DNA of 10,813 bases from Methanobacteriota archaeon (lineage in GTDB: Archaea > Halobacteriota > Methanosarcinia > Methanosarcinales > Methanosarcinaceae), in NCBI GenBank assembly GCA_030837265.1, contig JAUPKV010000557.1, positions 1-10,813 on the forward strand, read 5' to 3'. The translations under genes and the position numbers were made by a program. How positions within the stretch are numbered: position 1 is the first letter of the stretch; every line of letters begins with the position of its first letter. Below, in pieces: positions 6,025-10,813 of this stretch. Below the pieces are notes generated by a model. That model worked only from the letters and a program-made list of their open reading frames with translations, did not search any database and had not been told where the DNA came from.

Positions 6025-6144
6025 AATAATCCAGATTTAAAATTCATGGATTCAAAATTCGTTGTAGGTGTGTCATTATGCTTCGATCGTAGAAAATTGT
6101 ACTTAAGCATTTGACAGCAAGGAATGAAATTGGATCAGGGATAA

Positions 6145-6170
6145 GCTCTGTCAAAGAGCATTTCTAAATA
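6145..6170 (+). terminator. Weak hairpin after the tRNA methyltransferase gene
   Basis: GCTCT (6145-6149) and AGAGC (6155-6159) form a 5-bp stem with a 5-nt loop, followed by the A/T-rich ATTTCTAAATA. It could end transcription of the upstream plus-strand gene. The stem is short, so this is tentative. Confidence 0.3.
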
Positions 6171-6209
6171 AAATTTTATATTTTCAAAATTGCCTTTCAT
6201 ATACGTTTT

Positions 6210-7019
6210 TCACTCATGTGTAATCAGTTCCTGCATCACTTCGGCCATAACCCTGTGCCTGAGAGCAATTTTTTGGTTCTGCTCGCTTGCTCTCTTTATA
6301 GAGTAATCATCTTCGATCCATTCAATAGGCTTTTCGTAATTTACTTTCAGAAGAGTAAGTCCGTAGGCTGGAGCGGGTTCGATTCCTTCTTCATATATCT
6401 CGGGGTTTAACATCTGGAGCAGCCAGTCTTTATCGCGTAAACCTTTTCCGATCATGAAAAGTGCGGTTACTATTTTTCGGACCATATTCCAGAGGAAGCT
6501 GTTTCCGATAACATCGATTTTGATAAGTGCACCGTCTACACGGGCATTAATGCTATCAATGGTTCTAACTGTACTTTTATCTCCATCGATTCTTACGAAG
6601 TTTCTAAAATCATGAGTTCCGAGCAGCAATTTTGAAGCATCCCGGACCTTTGAAATCTCATACCCTTCTCCGCTTATCACATAACGGTAGTGCCTGGAGA
6701 TTGCATCTCTTCGGGCGTCAAAGTCAACAGATACCTGCGCGCGGGCCCAGGCCCAGATTGTTGGGGGAAGTTCGGAATTTATGACCCTTGGGATTGCCAG
6801 ATTAGGTTTTTCCGTATCAAAAGCAACAACCTGTCCCAGCGCGTGAACTCCTGCGTCAGTTCTGCCGGCAAAGGTATAATTGGCTGATTTCGGGCTTTCT
6901 ATGATTCCGATGTTCCTGAGGGCTTCAAAAAATTCTCCTTCCACGGTCATGACATTGGGCTGGATCTGGGAGCCATGAAATTCGGTGCCAATGTATGCAA
7001 GCTTTAAAGCTACTCTCAT
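6210..7019 (-). CDS. truA: tRNA pseudouridine(38-40) synthase TruA
   Basis: TruA converts uridines at positions 38-40 of the tRNA anticodon stem-loop to pseudouridine. At 269 residues the length is normal. The catalytic motif GRTDAGVHALGQ is intact with the nucleophile Asp55. Other family motifs are the N-terminal LKLAYIGTEFHGSQIQ (6-20), FDARRDAISRHYRY (about 99-112), GTHDFRNF, and the C-terminal FLWNMVRKIVTAL with GKGL. AEAPAYGLTLL-type text near the end (EPAPAYGLTLLKV) closes the fold. The gene starts 12 bp after the stop of the winged-helix regulator in the same direction, so the two are probably co-transcribed. The region before the ATG has only a weak GTGGAT as SD. The C-terminal extension after KPIEWIED is Lys/Arg-rich and may contact tRNA (inference). 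Confidence 0.95.
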   Translation of the reverse strand: MRVALKLAYIGTEFHGSQIQPNVMTVEGEFFEALRNIGIIESPKSANYTFAGRTDAGVHALGQVVAFDTEKPNLAIPRVINSELPPTIWAWARAQVSVDFDARRDAISRHYRYVISGEGYEISKVRDASKLLLGTHDFRNFVRIDGDKSTVRTIDSINARVDGALIKIDVIGNSFLWNMVRKIVTALFMIGKGLRDKDWLLQMLNPEIYEEGIEPAPAYGLTLLKVNYEKPIEWIEDDYSIKRASEQNQKIALRHRVMAEVMQELITHE

Positions 7020-7031
7020 ACTAATCCACGG

Positions 7032-7937
7032 TTACTTGGTTTTTTTCTTATAATAGATTTCCCTTACAATCAACAGAAAAATTACAAAAATACATCCGAA
7101 AAGGAACCATATTCCAGGATGAAGAGCAAGTGCATCATAAAGCCCGTGCACTCCTCCTACATGTGTGAGACTCTCAGGCGGGATCGAAGAAGGCCCGGTA
7201 ACTGAATTATTTACAGAGCCAGTAGCTGCTCCATTTGTCTGACTGGATTCTACACCCGATGAAATATTTCCTGTCCCGGCCTGCACTGTCTCGTAGCTAA
7301 CATCTGTTGTCCCGCTTTCGGGTACCTGCTGATCAAGAGCCGAATTCGTACTAACGTTACTACTGGCATTAGTTTCCATAATTACTGCTGAAGGGGAAGC
7401 GCCAGAAGCCTCTGTTTTTGCCATTCTTATAGGGGCAGTAGCATCAAAAATCCTTTTTGTCTGCATGTATGCCGAAAAATATTCAATCCCTGCAGCGGCA
7501 AAGATGGCAGCTCCTATTACTCCAATGTATTTCTGCAGTATATTAATAATTGAAATTCTGTCTATTGAGCTCTTCGAAGGAATAAGGACAATGAGCTTTT
7601 CTACTGATTCGTATATTTTTACCTGCCGGCCCTTCTGACTCCACTTTATTTGTTTGACCTTTATGAGATCGGATTCCACAAGAGAATCAAGATTGTATTT
7701 TACAGTAGTCAGAGGTAAATTTAACTTATCTGCAATATTGGTTGCAGACATACTTTTCTCTCCTAGCAGTTCAAGAATCTTCAACGATGTTCCATTGGAG
7801 AGAATCTGAGTTATCTTTCTTGATTCGCCGTTAACAGGGAGAACCAGTATCCTGCTGTCCGGTTCCATTCCATCAGGCGCGAGAGGCGGCTCACTGATTT
7901 TTTCCGATAAATCTTCTTGATCTTCAAGCTCTTTCAT
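7032..7937 (-). CDS. Membrane-anchored winged-helix (ArsR-like) transcriptional regulator
   Basis: A 301-residue protein with a cytoplasmic DNA-binding domain and two membrane segments. Residues about 40-115 form an ArsR-type winged helix: ITQILSNGTSLKILELLGE, SATNIADKLNLPLTTVKYNL (helix-turn-helix), then a basic wing (IKVKQIKWSQKGRQVKIYE). TM1 is about 135-157 (QKYIGVIGAAIFAAAGIEYF). Residues 160-272 are a Ser/Thr/Asn/Gly-rich, low-complexity loop with four N-glycosylation sequons (N190, N194, N224, N243), so it is probably outside the cell. TM2 is about 273-291, followed by a basic KKKTK tail inside. This architecture is known from methanogen and haloarchaeal genomes, but ligand and targets are unknown to me. 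The SD AAGGATG is well placed. The gene leads truA by 12 bp. Its upstream region carries an 11-bp repeat array. Confidence 0.85.
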   Translation of the reverse strand: MKELEDQEDLSEKISEPPLAPDGMEPDSRILVLPVNGESRKITQILSNGTSLKILELLGEKSMSATNIADKLNLPLTTVKYNLDSLVESDLIKVKQIKWSQKGRQVKIYESVEKLIVLIPSKSSIDRISIINILQKYIGVIGAAIFAAAGIEYFSAYMQTKRIFDATAPIRMAKTEASGASPSAVIMETNASSNVSTNSALDQQVPESGTTDVSYETVQAGTGNISSGVESSQTNGAATGSVNNSVTGPSSIPPESLTHVGGVHGLYDALALHPGIWFLFGCIFVIFLLIVREIYYKKKTK

Positions 7938-7948
7938 GATTGCATCCT

Positions 7949-8027
7949 TAGATATATCCTGAGATATATCCTGAGGTATATTTGAGGTATATTTGAGGTA
8001 TATTTGAGGTATATTTGAGGTATATCC
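7949..8027. repeat. 11-bp tandem repeat array upstream of the membrane winged-helix gene
   Basis: Four perfect copies of GAGGTATATTT occupy 7973-8016, followed by a partial fifth (GAGGTATAT, 8017-8025). On the other side are two diverged units (GATATATCCT at 7951-7960 and GAGATATATCCT at 7961-7972). The array ends about 12 bp before the start codon of the minus-strand regulator gene. A period of 11 bp is about one helical turn, so each copy presents the same DNA face. It may be an operator array or part of the transcribed leader. Confidence 0.9.
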
Positions 8028-8081
8028 TTATTTATATTCTGAGTTGTATTCAGAGTTACATCCAGGGTATAAACCTGATTT

Positions 8082-8093
8082 CTTTTATATACT
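8082..8093 (-). promoter_or_regulatory. Candidate TATA box for the winged-helix regulator-truA operon
   Basis: On the minus strand this reads AGTATATAAAAG, a good archaeal TATA box. Transcription would start near 8060, giving a leader of roughly 120 nt that includes the 11-bp repeat array. The repeats themselves contain AAATATACC and could also act as TATA-like elements, so the start site is uncertain. Confidence 0.4.
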
Positions 8094-8190
8094 CTGTACC
8101 CTAGTTTTGACTGATCTTAGTGCAGAATTTTGTTTTTATGTATTAGTATACATGCCTTCCTATATTATATATAGAAGCCAGACCTTAACC

Positions 8191-8199
8191 TTAAATATA
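8191..8199 (+). promoter_or_regulatory. Candidate TATA box for purP
   Basis: TTAAATATA centred at about 8195 would place the transcript start near 8220, leaving a leader of about 20 nt. Another AT tract (TATATTATATATAG, about 8161-8174) lies further upstream and is an alternative. Confidence 0.4.
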
Positions 8200-8238
8200 A
8201 CATTGTATATTCTAAGCTAAATTTTCGTTGGTAACAAT

Positions 8239-9309
8239 ATGATCACAAAACAGCAGGTTCTTACACTTCTGAAAACTTACGATTTAGAAAACATTACAAT
8301 TGCAACAGTTTGTTCTCATTCAAGCCTTCAAATATTTGATGGAGCGAGAAAAGAAGGCTTCAGGACTCTGGGAATCTGCGTTGGAAAACCACCCAAGTTC
8401 TATGAGGCATTTCCCAAGGCAAAACCTGACGAATATCTGGTTGTTGAAAGTTATAAAGATATAATGAATAAAACTGAAGAACTTATTCAGAAAAATGCTA
8501 TTGTAATCCCACATGGCTCATTTGTCGAATACCTGGGCACTGAGAAGTTTGCTGAATTTGCAGTTCCCACATTCGGAAACCGGGCTGTGCTCGATTGGGA
8601 ATCGGATCGGGATAAAGAGCGACAGTGGCTGCTTGGCGCCGGCATTCATATGCCTAAAAAAATCGACGATCCCCGCGATATCAATGGGCCTGTGATGGTT
8701 AAATACCATGGAGCAAAAGGGGGAAAAGGTTTCTTCGTTGCGAAAACTTATGAAGAATTCGATGAACTCGTAGATCGCACCCAAAAATTCACTATTCAGG
8801 AATTTATTACCGGAACACGCTATTACCTTCACTATTTTTACTCCCCTATACGTAATGCGGGATACACTTTAAGTAAAGGCAGTATTGAACTCTTGAGTAT
8901 GGACAGAAGAGTTGAGTCCAATGCCGATGAAATCTTCAGGCTCGGCTCTCCCAGAGAATTGATAGAAGCGGATATCCGTCCAACATATGTAGTCACAGGA
9001 AATGTGCCCCTTGTAGCGAGAGAATCTCTATTGCCACTTATTTTCTCTCTAGGTGAACGTGTAGTGGAAGAGTCCCTGGGTCTCTTTGGCGGGATGATAG
9101 GAGCTTTCTGTCTGGAAACAGTATTTACTGATTCTCTGGAAATCAAGGTCTTTGAAATTTCAGCCAGGATTGTAGCAGGCACGAACCTCTATGTTTCAGG
9201 TTCTCCTTATTCGGACCTTATTCAGGAAGATCTTTCCACAGGGCGAAGAATAGCCCAGGAAATCAAAGTAGCTGCTCGGACAGGCAAGCTCGATGAGATA
9301 ATATCCTGA
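8239..9309 (+). CDS. purP: FAICAR synthetase PurP (5-formaminoimidazole-4-carboxamide ribotide synthetase)
   Basis: PurP is the archaeal enzyme that makes FAICAR from AICAR, formate and ATP, the next-to-last step of IMP synthesis, replacing the formyl-folate-dependent PurH activity. At 356 residues it has the family length and layout. An N-terminal preATP-grasp part contains TVCSHSSLQIFDGARKEG (24-40) and VIPHGSFVEYLG (89-100). A central ATP-grasp region contains PTFGNRAVLDWESDR (110-124), PVMVKYHGAKGGKGFF (151-166) and QEFITG. LLSMDRRVESNADE and TGNVPLVARESLL follow, and the C-terminal FEISARIVAGTN (306-316) supplies probable metal-binding Glu and Asn. Methanosarcinales also carry PurP paralogues of uncertain role, so this copy could be one of those, though no key motif is obviously lost. 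Only a weak GGTAA precedes the ATG. Confidence 0.9.
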   Translation: MITKQQVLTLLKTYDLENITIATVCSHSSLQIFDGARKEGFRTLGICVGKPPKFYEAFPKAKPDEYLVVESYKDIMNKTEELIQKNAIVIPHGSFVEYLGTEKFAEFAVPTFGNRAVLDWESDRDKERQWLLGAGIHMPKKIDDPRDINGPVMVKYHGAKGGKGFFVAKTYEEFDELVDRTQKFTIQEFITGTRYYLHYFYSPIRNAGYTLSKGSIELLSMDRRVESNADEIFRLGSPRELIEADIRPTYVVTGNVPLVARESLLPLIFSLGERVVEESLGLFGGMIGAFCLETVFTDSLEIKVFEISARIVAGTNLYVSGSPYSDLIQEDLSTGRRIAQEIKVAARTGKLDEIIS

Positions 9310-9365
9310 GTAAATGACAAAAAAATTTTAGAGAAACGATGCTGAGAGGTCCGAAAGATTAGATG

Positions 9366-9416
9366 ACAGAGAAGTTCTAAAGTTAGATCTCTCTGTACAC
9401 TATTTACTTATTTTTC
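9366..9416 (+). terminator. Hairpin and T-rich tract after purP
   Basis: ACAGAGA (9366-9372) pairs with TCTCTGT (9390-9396), and inside it TCTAA (9376-9380) can partly pair with TTAGA (9383-9387). A T-rich stretch follows (TATTTACTTATTTTTC, about 9401-9416). The form and position, about 57 bp after the purP stop, suit a transcription terminator or a 3' end-stabilising structure. Confidence 0.45.
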
Positions 9417-9540
9417 GTATTTTAGGATAACTTTGACAATAAATCCACTTTTTGATTGTTGGGTGACTCTTGCTGTTGATTCTCAGCTGCCCGCGTAAGT
9501 GCTAAATAGACCTAATAAAATCATTTTTCGAGGTAAAAAT

Positions 9541-9684
9541 ATGAGAAAAAAGCATGGGATTGCCATGAGTCTGCTTGCAGGACTGGCAGCCTTGGTATTG
9601 ATTTTTATGATTGGTGTGATCAGTTTTCCCTGGCTAATTTATATTGGATTTAAGCATTTAAAGCATAAAATCAAAATTTGGTGA
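9541..9684 (+). CDS. Small single-span membrane peptide (47 aa)
   Basis: The peptide begins with a basic RKKHG, then has a hydrophobic stretch from about residue 7 to 34 (MSLLAGLAALVLIFMIGVIS, then FPWLIYIGF), and ends with a basic HLKHKIKIW. It would insert as one or two closely spaced spans with basic ends in the cytoplasm. GAGGT lies seven bases before ATG 9541, a good SD that supports this start over an upstream in-frame GTG at 9499. No family is recognised. It stands alone between purP and the MBL relic and could be a real small protein. Confidence 0.55.
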   Translation: MRKKHGIAMSLLAGLAALVLIFMIGVISFPWLIYIGFKHLKHKIKIW

Positions 9685-9743
9685 ATTGACTAATCTTATT
9701 CTCCAAATAGAACTCTTTTATTACCTGAATGCCTCTTTAATAT

Positions 9744-10305
9744 ATGAAAACCCCGCGAATTCCAGGTATAATTGTCTGTTTATTATTTGTGATTGCAGCA
9801 GCGGACAGGCATTTATTGACGCGGTAAAGCCAGAAGTAAGCATTGTTTCAGTGGGGGCAGGTAATACGTACGGACTTCCGGATGAAGACGCTCTCGCAAG
9901 AATACAAGCCGTTTCTAAACTTTACAGAACTGATTCTGATGGTCCGGTAGTAGTAACTACTGACGGATCAACTTATACAGTCACGACTCAAAAAACCGGA
10001 TACGAAGAAACAGGGACAGCTTCATCTCACAGTGAAAGTAATGCTTCTAACTCCGCCAGCTCAACTGCTACCGAAGAACCAAACCCGGCAGCTGGAAAAT
10101 CGGGGATGAGGGTAGTAAAAATTCCTATACCTTTCCTTCTTATACACTTAACTCCGGCTCTACTGTAACTGTATATCCCGGGGAAGGGGCCAGTACTACT
10201 GCTCAATCATATTGGGGATCAGCCAGTCCAATCTGGAATAATGGCGGAGACGTAGCCTATCTCTATGACAAGAGCGGGAAACTGGTTTTCGAACTGAAGA
10301 AGTAA
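9744..10305 (+). pseudogene. Secreted metallo-beta-lactamase-fold / lamin-tail protein, deleted and frameshifted
   Basis: Three pieces of one gene appear in three frames. ATG 9744 starts a signal-peptide-like MKTPRIPGIIVCLLFVIAA and then runs out of frame to TAA 9825. From about 9797 another frame gives SSGQAFIDAVKPEVSIVSVG, then GNTYGLPDEDAL and VYRTD-like text (KLYRTDSDGPVVVTTDGSTY). This is the C-terminal end of ComEC-like extracellular MBL hydrolases, just after their HHGS motif. A Ser/Thr-rich linker follows. From about 10090 a third frame gives DEGSKNSYTFPSYTLNSGST, then YPGEGAST, SYWGSASPIWNNGGDVAYLY and KSGKLVFELKK, a lamin-tail domain ending at TAA 10305. The MBL catalytic core and the first half of the lamin tail are missing. 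The product cannot be active. DUF3006 follows by 2 bp. Confidence 0.8.
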
Positions 10306-10307
10306 AT

Positions 10308-10621
10308 ATGGGGAGCTTCAAAGTCACTATCGACAGGATAGAAAACAGCGTAGCAGTTTTGTTAGTAAGGGACGATGAGTCTGTATTATTAACATCCCTC
10401 TTATTTTACTACCTGGGGGGAGCAGGGAAGGTGATATTCTGGATATTTGTATCACCAGAGATGTACGGGGGACAGAAACCGCAAAAAGAGAAGTCTCAAC
10501 ATTGCTTGAACAGCTTCAAAATAAGAATGAAAATAAGAATAAGAACTCAAGAGGTTGGAGTGGAAATGAAACAGGTACGGAATACTCTTCAGGACACTTC
10601 CTGCACTCAATAAGCTATTAA
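10308..10621 (+). pseudogene. DUF3006 domain protein, frameshifted
   Basis: The first 25 codons from ATG 10308 read MGSFKVTIDRIENSVAVLLV and RDDES, the typical start of a DUF3006 protein. The frame then changes: from ATT 10385 the -1 frame continues with IINIPLILLPGGSREGDILD, ICITRDVRGTETAKREV and a charged Asn/Lys-rich tail, to TAA 10619-10621. The LLPGGSREGDILDI segment matches the family's LLPEGAKEGDVL pattern. The indel lies between about 10378 and 10385. Together the halves give about 104 residues, a little longer than usual because of the tail. DUF3006 genes often sit beside MBL/ComEC-like genes, and here the ATG follows the stop of the MBL relic by two bases. Function is unknown. Reading straight through in the first frame gives a 101-residue chimera with no sensible C-terminus. 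Confidence 0.8.
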
Positions 10622-10686
10622 CAAGACTACGCCGATATTAATATTATGAAAAAATAAATATCCACAAACCTTCAAACTTCAAAGAG

Positions 10687-10720
10687 CAGCTTATCGCGCA
10701 GGTAAGCTGAAAAAAGTATT
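10687..10720 (+). terminator. Hairpin between the DUF3006 relic and tRNA-Leu
   Basis: CAGCTTA (10687-10693) and TAAGCTG (10703-10709) form a perfect 7-bp stem with a 9-nt loop. A-rich then T-rich sequence follows (AAAAAAGTATTTTT). It may terminate plus-strand transcription from the decayed genes, or stop leftward transcription from the tRNA. Confidence 0.4.
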
Positions 10721-10773
10721 TTTAGACACAGAATAGCACAACCGGTCTAAGATAGTGAAGAAAAAAGTTTTAG

Positions 10774-10813
10774 TGCGAAGGGTGCGATTCGAACGCACGA
10801 ACTCCTACAAGAC
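10774..10813 (-). tRNA. tRNA-Leu, 3' part only (cut by the window end)
   Basis: On the minus strand the last 40 nt of a tRNA are visible. There is a long variable arm (GTCTTGTAGGAGTTC), a T arm with stem GTGCG/CGCAC around loop TTCGAAT, the acceptor 3' strand CCTTCGC and discriminator A. The long class II variable arm with TGTAGGAGTTC is typical of archaeal tRNA-Leu; tRNA-Ser is the alternative. The anticodon lies outside the window. No CCA is encoded after the discriminator. A run of six T follows (minus strand, about 10761-10766) and should end transcription. Confidence 0.85.

Noticed and set aside
7949..8027. The 11-bp repeats as plasmid-type origin iterons
   Set aside because: No replication gene or other origin element is near. 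The array sits directly before a transcription regulator.

Overview
The window looks like a chromosomal segment of a methanogenic archaeon, most probably Methanosarcina or a close relative. The grounds are an archaeal-type purP, an archaeal THUMP-type tRNA m2G10 methyltransferase, a DUF1805 protein, a membrane-anchored winged-helix regulator, TATA-box-like promoters, very AT-rich spacers, and a tRNA-Leu whose 3' CCA is not encoded. The genus is inferred from protein character, not from a database search.

Layout. (1) Positions 1-2300 are a decaying accessory stretch: AT-rich DNA, a coiled-coil ORF without an ATG start, a DUF1269 membrane protein that has lost its middle, a frameshifted PRC-barrel gene, about 650 bp of protein-like debris in several frames, and a small ribbon-helix-helix-like ORF. 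(2) Positions 2300-3905 hold two tandem paralogues of an unrecognised 151-residue protein on the minus strand (about 82% identical by hand alignment). Three copies of a GGTGGCTA-containing repeat lie upstream of the second. (3) Positions 3906-4748 hold a DtxR/MntR-like regulator diverging from a DUF1805 gene. An 8-bp perfect inverted repeat between them is a good operator candidate. (4) Positions 4750-9310 are core genes: tRNA m2G10 methyltransferase (+), truA (-) preceded by a two-TM winged-helix regulator (-), and purP (+). An array of 30-bp repeats precedes the methyltransferase and an array of 11-bp repeats precedes the regulator. (5) Positions 9311-10621 hold a 47-residue membrane peptide, then the wreck of a secreted metallo-beta-lactamase-fold/lamin-tail protein (signal peptide joined to the C-terminal half, then a frameshift), then a frameshifted DUF3006 gene. 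(6) The minus-strand 3' end of a tRNA-Leu closes the window.

How the genes relate. Two tRNA-modification genes and a purine biosynthesis gene form the stable backbone. The regulator-truA pair is probably co-transcribed. The MBL/lamin-tail and DUF3006 genes look like one former extracellular module that was inactivated together. I see no convincing new defence or mobile system. The more original signals are the paralogue pair with its upstream repeats, the 11-bp array in front of a membrane-bound regulator, and the regulator with lost canonical metal ligands beside a palindrome.
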